NCBI GenBank assembly: GCA_007692585.1
Contig: REBU01000061.1
Coordinates: forward strand, 1-64,000
From: Paracoccaceae bacterium
GTDB taxonomy: Bacteria; Pseudomonadota; Alphaproteobacteria; Rhodobacterales; Rhodobacteraceae
Direction: 5' to 3'
Length of the DNA stretch: 64,000 nt
Shown here: one piece after another, positions 1 to 7,218 of the stretch
Numbering within the stretch: position 1 is the first letter of the stretch
Layout: each line of letters starts with the position of its first letter
The notes under the pieces: generated by a model
Told to the model about the DNA's origin: nothing
Seen by the model: only the letters and a program-made list of their open reading frames with translations
Databases searched by the model: none
Position numbers and translations under genes: made by a program

Positions 1-52
1 ACTATCAACCCCAAGGACTCTCGTTATGAACGAGGGACGACCGGGGGGCAGG

Positions 53-433
53 TCACCCGGCATAGGGCACGACGATCCGATCCATGATGTTAGCGATGAT
101 GAAATAGTGCTTGTCCACTGCCTCAATGAAGATCGGGCAACCGCGCTCCTCGAGTAGGTCAAGGAGACCAGAGACGAAATGAGGCCGGTCATAACCCTGT
201 TTGGACTTCACTTCCGGAGACTGGATGCGATGGGCCTTCTTGAGTGCCTCAAACCTCCCATTAAAAGGGGCGTCGAGGTCGCAGCCCACCGCGGCCAACG
301 TGAACATGCGCTGCTCACGGCCGTAGCTCGCGATACTGGCGGTGGTCAGATCGCCCGTATTGCCGCTTTCATCAATGTAGTAGGCAACAGGCGCAGAAGA
401 TGCGCGGTCGGATGAGGCTGCCATCTGTTCCAC
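53..433 (-). CDS. DUF3800 family protein, probably truncated
   Basis: The 126-residue product starts with the hallmark DUF3800 motif YYIDESGNTGD near residue 18, followed by a second acidic segment. DUF3800 proteins are predicted nuclease-like (RNase H-fold) proteins common in phage and defence islands, usually about 230-380 residues. This one stops soon after DRIVVPYAG, in a region where the family normally continues, so it is probably cut by a frameshift or deletion. The missing part could lie beyond the window edge. It is the outermost gene of the accessory block next to tRNA-Lys. The family call is firm; function and integrity are uncertain. Confidence 0.6.
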   Translation of the reverse strand: MEQMAASSDRASSAPVAYYIDESGNTGDLTTASIASYGREQRMFTLAAVGCDLDAPFNGRFEALKKAHRIQSPEVKSKQGYDRPHFVSGLLDLLEERGCPIFIEAVDKHYFIIANIMDRIVVPYAG

Positions 434-802
434 GGTTTCTTGCCCCTCTCATCCCTATATCCCAAAGTCGTTTCCTCTCGCGTGGCCGAATGATGTTCAT
501 TCCACTTGTCGCCAGCCCGAGCGGAGTCCATGGACGATGTCAGTGCGGCACATAGGCAGCGCGGCCTCGTCGCGCCACTCTGGGCATTTTTTCGCTGCGG
601 AGCAAGACGAACGGCAGCTTCCAGGAACAGCATTGTCGAGGCTGAGCGGCAGCTCAGGGCCGGGCACGATGCTGCGCCTGCGAAGGTGCCCTCCATGCTG
701 CGGCATGCCTGAATGTCGCTGATGGGCTCTTCGCGTCGGCAGGCCGGGATAAAACCAATGCGTTTCTGTTCTGGCCGCAACCGACCCTTTTCTTCTGATG
801 AA
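434..802. other. stretch without a recognisable gene
   Basis: About 370 bases between the DUF3800 start and the end of the HigA gene. Several overlapping open frames exist on both strands, but none has a recognisable motif or a convincing ribosome site. It may hold decayed accessory sequence. Confidence 0.4.
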
Positions 803-1177
803 TCACTCTGCCGCAGCGAGGTGGTAGGGCTTCACGAGACAGTCAGCCGGGATGTGCCACTCACTGCTCAGCCTATGGATCATATCCACAGTCAGGGCGC
901 GTTTCCGGTTCAACACCTCAGAGGCGCGGGGGCGCGATCCTAGCAATGCCGCCAGATCGGCTTGGGTGCGCGCTGTGGTCTCCATATGCGCCCTGAGCAA
1001 ATCAATCGGCTCCATTGGCTCGACAGGAAAGTGCTTGCTCTCGTAGTGCTCAACGAGGTCCACGAGGATATCCAGTTCATCGCCTTCGGGTGTGCCGGGT
1101 TCCTTGCCCCAAAGGGCGTCGATACGAGCGAGCGCGGCGGTCAGATCGTCGTTCGTGCGGATCGGTCGGATTTTCAC
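803..1177 (-). CDS. higA: HigA-type antitoxin, XRE-family DNA-binding protein
   Basis: A 124-residue protein with the typical HigA layout. The N-terminal segment MKIRPIRTNDDL is followed by the conserved PGTPEGDELDILVDLVEHYE, then a C-terminal helix-turn-helix around residues 70-110 containing SRPRASEVLNRKR. In type II systems HigA binds and neutralises the ribosome-dependent mRNA endonuclease HigB and represses the operon. Length and motif order match the family, so the gene looks intact. It lies 13 bases downstream of a damaged HigB-like frame, the usual higB-higA order. If HigB is dead, this is an orphan antitoxin acting only as a regulator. Confidence 0.85.
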   Translation of the reverse strand: MKIRPIRTNDDLTAALARIDALWGKEPGTPEGDELDILVDLVEHYESKHFPVEPMEPIDLLRAHMETTARTQADLAALLGSRPRASEVLNRKRALTVDMIHRLSSEWHIPADCLVKPYHLAAAE

Positions 1178-1190
1178 ATCGTCGGTCCTC

Positions 1191-1445
1191 TCAGAACTTC
1201 GAGACAGTCAAAGCGTCTATGCGATCATACTCGGCGTGCGTGCCGATGAATTTCACGAAGGCTAAGCGAAAGTTTCGAGAAAGCAGAACAAACTTTCCGA
1301 TAACATGCAACGAATAATGCTTCGCACAATTGCCGGTCAACCGGCTAGGCAGCGAAGATCTACTGTGGCTGAAAAACTGGCCAGAACTCGGCGCTTCTGT
1401 CACAAGCGATAACGACTGCTTGGAGACACCGCCAAGACTCATCAC
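1191..1445 (-). pseudogene. HigB-like mRNA interferase, degraded N-terminal part
   Basis: The C-terminal third of this frame (about 1191-1300) reads like the end of a HigB/RelE-fold toxin: FVKFIGTHAEYDRIDA, with the conserved THAEYD motif. Upstream of residue ~45 the translation has no resemblance to the HigB N-terminus, and no other frame restores it cleanly. The frame starts GTG-ATG overlapping the stop codon of the upstream XRE gene and ends 13 bases before higA. I infer a toxin that lost or scrambled its N-terminal half. A highly divergent working toxin is a less likely alternative. Confidence 0.55.
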
Positions 1446-1708
1446 AGATGGTCAGGGAGATCAGCAGCAATGGGACTGATCAGGTCAGCTACATCTTGGC
1501 CAAGTACCTTCAGAACGACCATAAACTCGATCACATCGAGCCGTCGCTCACCAAGCTCGTATTTCCCCACGAAGGATGCCGGTTTCCCGAGCTTCTTTGC
1601 AAGCTGTGCTTGTGACATGCCTGCAGCGCAACGCGCCTCGACTAGGGCATTGAGCAACTTCTTATAAGCCTCGGTATGAACTGTCCCTGCCAATAATCGA
1701 TCCGCCAA
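1442..1708 (-). CDS. XRE-family helix-turn-helix regulator
   Basis: A small 88-residue protein consisting almost entirely of a Cro/CI-type helix-turn-helix: residues ~18-75 with SQAQLAKKLGKPASFVGKYE and the following ERRLDVIEF helix. Such proteins are usually dimeric repressors of neighbouring promoters. It reads away from the ParA-like gene, and the intervening 90 bases carry a perfect palindrome (1744-1760) plus two half-sites, which I take as its likely operator. Its stop codon overlaps the start of the HigB-like frame, so it probably shares a transcript with the toxin-antitoxin remnant. Confidence 0.75.
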   Translation of the reverse strand: MADRLLAGTVHTEAYKKLLNALVEARCAAGMSQAQLAKKLGKPASFVGKYELGERRLDVIEFMVVLKVLGQDVADLISPIAADLPDHL

Positions 1709-1726
1709 GTGATTAGACAGATCGCT

Positions 1727-1778
1727 ACCCCCATTTCAGGTTTACCCCCAAAATGGGGGTGATATACCTATACCCCCA
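1727..1778. promoter_or_regulatory. candidate operator: palindrome and half-sites between divergent genes
   Basis: A perfect 17-base inverted repeat ACCCCCA-AAA-TGGGGGT lies at 1744-1760. Additional ACCCCCA half-sites begin at 1727 and 1772. The array fills the gap between the XRE gene (minus) and the ParA-like gene (plus), the position expected for an autoregulatory operator controlling both directions. Confidence 0.5.
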
Positions 1779-1798
1779 CCAGCCTCGGAGACCTGGCC

Positions 1799-2572
1799 AT
1801 GCACGTCATCACATTCTTCGCGCCCAAAGGCAGAGCTGGACGCACACTCGCAACAATAACGGCAGCGATGGCGCTGGTTAAGGCGGGCAAGCGTGTCCAT
1901 GTGCTCGACTTGACCGATCCACGCATGAGTGAGAAGGTTCCGCTGCCCGGCGACCGGACCGGTTATTCTACCGGGCTTGTGGTCTGGGGCTTGCGAATGA
2001 ACGACGCCGGTATCGGTGCAGACAAAATGCGGGTCGAACACGTCAGAGGTTTTCAAGACTTTTCGTACGACCTTTCGACCGCCGAGATTGAAGACGCTGA
2101 TGTAGTACTCATCGACACGCCATCGCGACCGACCGACCTGACACTGGCGGCTATCGACCGCAGCAATCTTGCTGTTACACCAGCTACAACCGCTATGGAT
2201 GCGAAGCTGATCTTTCATTCAATCAAAAAACACTATTCAGTATCTATGCCAACGATGATCTGCGGCTTGGCTACGGGCACCAGCGGGCCGGAAGAGGACA
2301 AATTGGTCAAGGCTGCTTTCTCAAAGTGGCCCAGCTTTAGAACCGTGCTACCGTACAGCTCCTCCATTCCGGCCCAGTTCCATGGGAGACTTCTGTTCAA
2401 CGGGCCAGACCAGCGGGGTGCCGAAGGTGCCGCACAACAGGCTGGGCGCGCATTTGGAAAGGAGTTGCTAAAGGTCGCCGGAGGCTATCTTCCCGGCCCT
2501 ACACTGCCTGCACCTGAAGATGGTTGGGATTGGCGCAATCTGAACAGGCCAAACCTGAGTTTATGGCAATGA
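1799..2572 (+). CDS. ParA/MinD-like ATPase with an altered Walker A motif
   Basis: A 257-residue protein of the ParA/SIMIBI class. The N-terminus has the shape of a deviant Walker A motif, KGRAGRT at residues 10-16, where the family consensus is KGGxGKT. The signature Lys10 is kept, but the nucleotide-binding lysine is Arg15. A Walker B-like segment, DVVLIDTPS, follows near residue 100. ParA relatives drive plasmid partition, chromosome organisation or conjugative DNA processing. Here the gene is followed by a translationally coupled membrane protein (ATGA overlap at 2569-2572) and no ParB or centromere-like gene is visible. Arg at the P-loop may abolish ATP hydrolysis. The exact role is unknown. 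Confidence 0.65.
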   Translation: MHVITFFAPKGRAGRTLATITAAMALVKAGKRVHVLDLTDPRMSEKVPLPGDRTGYSTGLVVWGLRMNDAGIGADKMRVEHVRGFQDFSYDLSTAEIEDADVVLIDTPSRPTDLTLAAIDRSNLAVTPATTAMDAKLIFHSIKKHYSVSMPTMICGLATGTSGPEEDKLVKAAFSKWPSFRTVLPYSSSIPAQFHGRLLFNGPDQRGAEGAAQQAGRAFGKELLKVAGGYLPGPTLPAPEDGWDWRNLNRPNLSLWQ

Positions 2573-3147
2573 CGTCTTTAGCCGCTTATCTTGGCGCAGA
2601 CATCACCCAGGGCACGGTCGTGCGTGCAGGCACCCACTTCTCGGGGGGCACGATCTATCGCGATCAGACCAGTGCGTCGATCTACAGCACGCCGGAGATC
2701 TGGCTGCTTGACGAGACTGGCCGGGAGCACCATTTTCGCGCCCGCGCGCTCGACGGCACCCGCGAAGGCCATGCGCTGATCGTGGTCTGCGATGTCGCCA
2801 CCGGCACCCTTCTACGCATCACGAACCGCGACACTCGCTCGACAATTGATCTGAACGGTCTGATCCCCCAGACGGGCGCATGGGTGGTCATCAGGGCAGT
2901 GTTCCGGAAACTGTTCACGATCTTCCTGCCAGCAGCTCTTGGCGCGATGTACCTTGGCTACATCACCGGCCTGTCCGGTACCATTATTGGTGACCTCGTC
3001 GGTTTCGCCTCGAACTTCCTGCTGCTCTATTGCGGCTACCTTGGCTGGTGCGAAGCACGGAACAAGGCCGACAAGGTTGCGGAACGCCGGGCTGCGCTCG
3101 ACACGCTGTTCCGCCAGAACGGCTGGATCAGCGACAAGGCAGCGTGA
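2563..3147 (+). CDS. membrane protein coupled to the ParA-like gene
   Basis: Unrecognised protein of about 194 residues. The first ~110 residues are soluble, rich in beta-prone and charged segments. Two adjacent hydrophobic helices follow (around IFLPAALGAMYLGYITGL and LVGFASNFLLLYCGYL), then a basic/acidic cytoplasmic tail. Candidate starts are ATG at 2563 and ATG at 2569; the latter overlaps the ParA-like stop as ATGA, so translation is probably coupled. A TTG frame start at 2524 is less likely. I infer that the product acts with the ATPase at the membrane, but no family is recognised. Confidence 0.6.
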   Translation: MAMTSLAAYLGADITQGTVVRAGTHFSGGTIYRDQTSASIYSTPEIWLLDETGREHHFRARALDGTREGHALIVVCDVATGTLLRITNRDTRSTIDLNGLIPQTGAWVVIRAVFRKLFTIFLPAALGAMYLGYITGLSGTIIGDLVGFASNFLLLYCGYLGWCEARNKADKVAERRAALDTLFRQNGWISDKAA

Positions 3148-3247
3148 TTCGGCAGGGTTTTTCGGCTTGATTGGGCCTGGAAGTGACCCGCTTCCAGAGC
3201 GGCGCTCAGGGTTGACGGTCAGCACCCTGGCCCGTCGAGAAGGCGGC

Positions 3248-3403
3248 TTAAGTAACCGCCTTCGCCGCCAAATCGACATGCTGGCCGATGACACGGACAC
3301 AGGCCACAGCGAAATCAGGGGTAGTCACCTGAGCCTGTTCCCAGTCCTGCAGGGTGCCGACAGGAACGTGGAACCGTCGGACAGGGGTCTTTGACTGAAC
3401 CGG
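3248..3403 (-). pseudogene. remnant of an HTH antitoxin/regulator
   Basis: On the minus strand one frame encodes about 50 residues ending at TAA (3248-3250) that contain RFHVPVGTLQDWEQ. This is characteristic of HTH regulators of the toxin-antitoxin type, which read F-H/G-V-P-x-GTLRDWEQ. The downstream PDFAVACVRVIGQH also fits the end of such proteins. The frame is closed upstream by two TAG codons (one just before 3403), so the N-terminal half is lost. I read it as a decayed antitoxin gene. Confidence 0.5.
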
Positions 3404-3431
3404 CTACGGCAACTACCATTTGATTGCAAAG

Positions 3432-4040
3432 ATGCCGAAAACCGGAACCGCCAATATGACAACGACCACGCCTTCAGGCCAGGCAGGTCAGGATGCCAAC
3501 GAGATGTCGTATGGCATTCGCATCCGAAGATTACACGTCTCACCCGGCAAATCGCTTCGGTACGTGGCACTGTCGGACATGGACCCTGCGGATGCGCAAC
3601 GATTTACAAGCTTTATCGCCCCCTGCGCTCGCCCTACCGTTGAAGGAGAAGAGGCATTTTATCTCCACGACTGGGAACGCTGGAACCGGGCCGAAAACGA
3701 GGAAACCATGTTGCCGCGCACACGCTCCCGGATGACGACCTTGCAGGCCTATGCCGCCCACGGCTCGGTAAGCTATGGCGAGATCGGCGCCGAGCGGTTT
3801 GCTGAAATTGTCAGAGGCGATGCGCCGACGCACAGCGAGAAGGTCAGCATCTGTCAGGGCCTGACCGAAATGCATGCCGCGTCGATCAATCAAAACAGCG
3901 CGGACGAACTAGCGGCGGAACTGGGCATGACACGCACCGCGCTGGAAGCCCGCTGTCAAGAACTTTGCGGGGTGGCATTGGGTGCAAATGCGTTTCCCAC
4001 ATACTTGCCAGAGCCACCGAAATTGATCTCTGACAGCTGA
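3432..4040 (+). CDS. hypothetical protein
   Basis: About 202 residues if started at the ATG at 3432; an in-frame TTG at 3420 and an ATG at 3456 are alternatives. No signal peptide or membrane segment is visible. The C-terminal part (DELAAELGMTRTALEARCQELCG) resembles a helix-turn-helix-like or helical bundle segment, while the rest is not recognised. It stands alone between the HTH remnant and tRNA-Lys, in the accessory block. No function can be assigned. Confidence 0.4.
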   Translation: MPKTGTANMTTTTPSGQAGQDANEMSYGIRIRRLHVSPGKSLRYVALSDMDPADAQRFTSFIAPCARPTVEGEEAFYLHDWERWNRAENEETMLPRTRSRMTTLQAYAAHGSVSYGEIGAERFAEIVRGDAPTHSEKVSICQGLTEMHAASINQNSADELAAELGMTRTALEARCQELCGVALGANAFPTYLPEPPKLISDS

Positions 4041-4228
4041 ACGCCAGCGAGGATTACTGAAGTTGGCGAAAGTATGAAGTCAGGACAATTATGGTCCGCT
4101 TGAAGATGATCACTTACCGCCCTTAGAACACCAAAAAAGTGCTCAAAGGACAAAAACCACGACTAGAAAGGACAAAATCGTGACGCCAGAGTCCAAAAGC
4201 CGTGACTGTTCACATCACGTGCATAAAA
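4041..4228. other. non-coding stretch next to tRNA-Lys
   Basis: About 190 bases, comparatively AT-rich, between the hypothetical gene and the 3' end of tRNA-Lys. I see no gene and no clear copy of the tRNA 3' end. Confidence 0.4.
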
Positions 4229-4304
4229 TGGTGAGCCCGACAGGATTCGAACCTGTGACCCACTGATTAAAAGTCAGTTGCTCTACCAACTGAGCTACGG
4301 GCCC
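4229..4304 (-). tRNA. tRNA-Lys (anticodon TTT)
   Basis: The reverse complement folds as a 76-base tRNA with acceptor stem GGGCCCG, D-loop AGCTCAGTTGGTAGAGC, anticodon loop CTTTTAA (anticodon TTT), T-loop GGTTCGAATCC and an encoded CCA. Its 3' end faces the accessory block at 1-4.2 kb, as expected if that block arrived through tRNA-targeted integration. No integrase is visible in the window. Confidence 0.95.
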
Positions 4305-4430
4305 ACACTGGGCGCTACTTAGAAAAGCGTCGGGATGGGGTCAAGGGCTAATCGGCGCATTATGAAGGAATCTACAGATCGGGTGCAAAGATATCTGGCC
4401 AGATATCGCTTGGCCCCCTATATCGCCATC

Positions 4431-5264
4431 ATGGTCGACAGGTTCACTCCGCTCGCCTTCGTCAAGATGCATGGCGCTGGCAATGATTTCGTCGTGATCG
4501 ACTCGCGCTTTCGTGCGGGGGGAGCGATCACTGCCGAATTGGCACGTGCTATTGGAGATCGCCACCGGGGCGTTGGATTCGACCAGCTCGCGGAGTTACG
4601 CGCGTCCGATAGCGCTGATATGGAGCTCGATTTCTGGAATGCTGATGGTACGTGCGCAGGCGCTTGTGGCAATGCCACACGCTGTGTTGCCGCCCGCTTG
4701 ATGGCCGAGCTGGGGCGGGACAGCTTGCGCATCCGCACTGCGCGCGGGCTGTTGCATGCGGAAAAGCGCGGCGCGCAGGTTTGGGTGAATATGGGCGCGC
4801 CGATCTTGGAGTGGCAGGGTATTCCGCTCGCGCATGCCGCTGATCTCTTGCATCTGCCGCTGCCCGGGGACCCGGTGGCCGTGGGAATGGGCAATCCGCA
4901 TTGCATCCATTTTTTGCCAGAGGTCGAGGGCGTAGCTCTTGTCACGCGTGGCCCGGAGGTCGAACATGACCCCCTCTTTCCCGAAGCCACGAATGTCGAA
5001 TTCGCAGCCCTCATAGGCCCCGATCACCTGCGTTTGCGTGTTTGGGAGCGCGGCACGGGGATCACACAGGCTTGTGGTTCGGGCGCTTGCGCGACGGCTG
5101 TCGCAGCACATCTGCGCGGACTCACCGGACGGCGTGTGACGATTGCCGCTGATGGGGGCGTGCTGGAGGTTGATTGGCGCGAGGATGGGGTCTGGTTGAC
5201 CGGGCCGGTCGCGCATGTCTTTGACGGCAGCCTGTCGCCCGAATTTCTGGCCACTGCGACATGA
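4431..5264 (+). CDS. dapF: diaminopimelate epimerase
   Basis: Interconverts LL- and meso-diaminopimelate, the last but one step of lysine synthesis and the source of the peptidoglycan cross-linking residue. The 277-residue product has the N-terminal signature [13 protein letters not shown]. Its two active-site cysteines sit in ACGNATRC and [12 protein letters not shown], the cofactor-independent cysteine pair of this family. I start at the ATG at 4431 because upstream in-frame codons lack family resemblance and 277 residues is the usual length. Its TGA overlaps the ATG of mtaB (5261-5264), a common alphaproteobacterial arrangement. Confidence 0.95.
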   Translation: MVDRFTPLAFVKMHGAGNDFVVIDSRFRAGGAITAELARAIGDRHRGVGFDQLAELRASDSADMELDFWNADGTCAGACGNATRCVAARLMAELGRDSLRIRTARGLLHAEKRGAQVWVNMGAPILEWQGIPLAHAADLLHLPLPGDPVAVGMGNPHCIHFLPEVEGVALVTRGPEVEHDPLFPEATNVEFAALIGPDHLRLRVWERGTGITQACGSGACATAVAAHLRGLTGRRVTIAADGGVLEVDWREDGVWLTGPVAHVFDGSLSPEFLATAT

Positions 5265-6511
5265 GCGCGCTGCGGTTCACCACGCTGGGCTGCAGGCTCA
5301 ACGCCTATGAGACCGAGGCGATGAAGGCGCTGGCCGAGGGCGCGGGCCTCAGCGATGCGCTTGTCGTCAACACTTGTGCCGTGACGGCCGAGGCCGTGCG
5401 CAAGGCGCGGCAGGAAATCCGCCGCTTGCGCCGCGACAATCCAGCCGCGCCGATCATCGTCACCGGATGCGCGGCCCAGACCGAGCCCGAGACCTTCGCC
5501 GCCATGCCCGAGGTCACGCGCGTCATCGGCAATGCCGAGAAGATGCGCCCCGAGACATGGTCGCAGATGGTGCCTGACCTGATCGGGGCGACCGAGCGTG
5601 TGCAGGTCGATGACATCATGTCGGTGCGCGAGACGGCGAGCCACTTGATCGACGGGTTTGGGACGCGCGCGCGGGCCTATGTGCAGGTCCAGAATGGGTG
5701 CGATCACCGCTGCACTTTCTGCATCATCCCATATGGGCGCGGCAATTCCCGCTCGGTCCCGGCGGGCGTTGTGGTCGAGCAGATCAACCGGCTTTGCGCC
5801 CAAGGCTACGCGGAGGTGGTGCTGACGGGCGTTGATCTGACCTCATGGGGCGCGGATCTCCCCGGCGCGCCCTGCTTGGGTGATCTGGTGCGGCGGATTT
5901 TACGGCTCACGGATGTGGCGCGGCTGCGGATTTCGTCCATCGACTCGATCGAGGCGGATGAGGCGCTGATGGAGGCGATTGCGACCGAGCCGCGCCTGAT
6001 GCCGCATCTGCATCTGTCGCTTCAGGCGGGCGATGACATGATCCTCAAGCGCATGAAGCGCCGGCATCTGCGCGATGATGCGATCCGCTTTTGCGTTGAG
6101 GCGCGGGCGCTGCGCCCTGATATGGTGTTCGGTGCCGATATCATCGCAGGCTTCCCGACCGAGACGGAGGCGATGTTCGAGAACTCGCTGAGGCTGGTCG
6201 AGGACTGCGATCTCACCTTCCTGCATGTTTTCCCTTTCAGCCCTCGGAAGGGCACGCCTGCTGCGCGCATGCCCCAACTGCCGGGTGCTGTGGTCAAAGA
6301 ACGCGCGGCACAGTTGCGCAACGCGGGCGCGCAGGCGTTGGAGCGTCATCTGAGCGCCCAGGTCGGCCAGCGCCATCAGGTGCTGATCGAGGCGCCGGAT
6401 ATGGGCCGCACCGCGCAATTCACTGAGGTGCGCTTTGCGAAGCCGCAGAGCGTCGGCGCGGTCATCTCTGCGCAAATTACTGGCCAGGCAGGCGGCCAGC
6501 TTCTGGCCTGA
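5261..6511 (+). CDS. mtaB: tRNA t6A37 methylthiotransferase MtaB
   Basis: Radical-SAM methylthiotransferase of the MiaB family, 416 residues, which would convert t6A37 to ms2t6A37 in ANN-decoding tRNAs. The N-terminal UPF0004 domain carries conserved cysteines in [14 protein letters not shown] and VTGCAAQ for the auxiliary cluster. The radical-SAM motif CDHRCTFC (CxxxCxxC) starts near residue 147, followed by IPYGRG. The C-terminal TRAM region is short. TLGCRLN rather than TxGCQMN supports MtaB over MiaB. Translation is coupled to dapF. Confidence 0.88.
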   Translation: MSALRFTTLGCRLNAYETEAMKALAEGAGLSDALVVNTCAVTAEAVRKARQEIRRLRRDNPAAPIIVTGCAAQTEPETFAAMPEVTRVIGNAEKMRPETWSQMVPDLIGATERVQVDDIMSVRETASHLIDGFGTRARAYVQVQNGCDHRCTFCIIPYGRGNSRSVPAGVVVEQINRLCAQGYAEVVLTGVDLTSWGADLPGAPCLGDLVRRILRLTDVARLRISSIDSIEADEALMEAIATEPRLMPHLHLSLQAGDDMILKRMKRRHLRDDAIRFCVEARALRPDMVFGADIIAGFPTETEAMFENSLRLVEDCDLTFLHVFPFSPRKGTPAARMPQLPGAVVKERAAQLRNAGAQALERHLSAQVGQRHQVLIEAPDMGRTAQFTEVRFAKPQSVGAVISAQITGQAGGQLLA

Positions 6512-6525
6512 GTAGGGCAGGGGGC

Positions 6526-7218
6526 TTAGCCCAGATACGCCCGCAGGGCTTCCGGGGGCGCATTAAATAACGCCTCGGTTGCCTGCGGCGGATGCGCAAT
6601 CCCGTCGGCGACGAGCACGGTCTGGCCCGCAATCACGCGTGCGTCGCTCACATCATGGCTGACCATCAGCAGCGTCGCACCTGTCTCGCGGCAGATCCCC
6701 GCGACGAGTGCCAGCATCTCGGCGCGCAGGGCAGGGCCGAGGGCCGCGAAAGGTTCATCGAGCAGGATCAGGGGCTTGCCTTGTAGCAGCACCCGCGCGA
6801 GTGCGACGCGGCCTTGTTGTCCCCCTGAAAGCTGCGCAGGTCGCCGCGCGCCAAAGCCTGTCAAGCCCACGCGCGCGAGCGCGGCCTCGACCTGTGCGCG
6901 CTCTGACGCCGACAGGCGCAGCGACGGGCGCAGCCCCAGTGCGACATTTTCCGACGCGCTCAGATGCGGGAACAGATTGTTGTCCTGAAACAGGATCGAG
7001 ACTGGCCGCGCTGAAGGCATCGCGCCCGTGATGTCGCGCCCCTCCCAGAGCACCCGGCCCGCGCTGAGCGGCACGAAGCCCGCCAAGGCCCCGAGTAGCG
7101 TCGATTTCCCCGCGCCCGACGGCCCGATGATCGCGCAGAGCGTGCCGGGCGCGAGGGACCAGTCCGCGCGCAAGGTGAAATCGTCTTGTCTGATCTCCAG
7201 CCCGTCAAGTTCCAGCAC
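6526..7218 (-). CDS. thiQ: thiamine ABC transporter ATPase ThiQ
   Basis: ATPase of the ThiBPQ importer for thiamine and its phosphates, about 230 residues. It has Walker A GPSGAGKST, signature LSGGQQGRVALAR, Walker B LILLDEPFAAL and the H-loop SHD. I choose the GTG at 7218 because VLELDGLEIRQ aligns with the ThiQ start; upstream codons are just thiP sequence in another frame. It overlaps the end of thiP by 14 bases, so it is the last gene of the thiBPQ operon under the TPP riboswitch. Confidence 0.88.
   Translation of the reverse strand: MLELDGLEIRQDDFTLRADWSLAPGTLCAIIGPSGAGKSTLLGALAGFVPLSAGRVLWEGRDITGAMPSARPVSILFQDNNLFPHLSASENVALGLRPSLRLSASERAQVEAALARVGLTGFGARRPAQLSGGQQGRVALARVLLQGKPLILLDEPFAALGPALRAEMLALVAGICRETGATLLMVSHDVSDARVIAGQTVLVADGIAHPPQATEALFNAPPEALRAYLG

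Noticed and set aside
346-780. A 144-codon minus-strand frame and smaller frames at 497-722
   Set aside because: Overlap with the DUF3800 start, no ribosome site, no recognisable domain and mutually exclusive frames on both strands.
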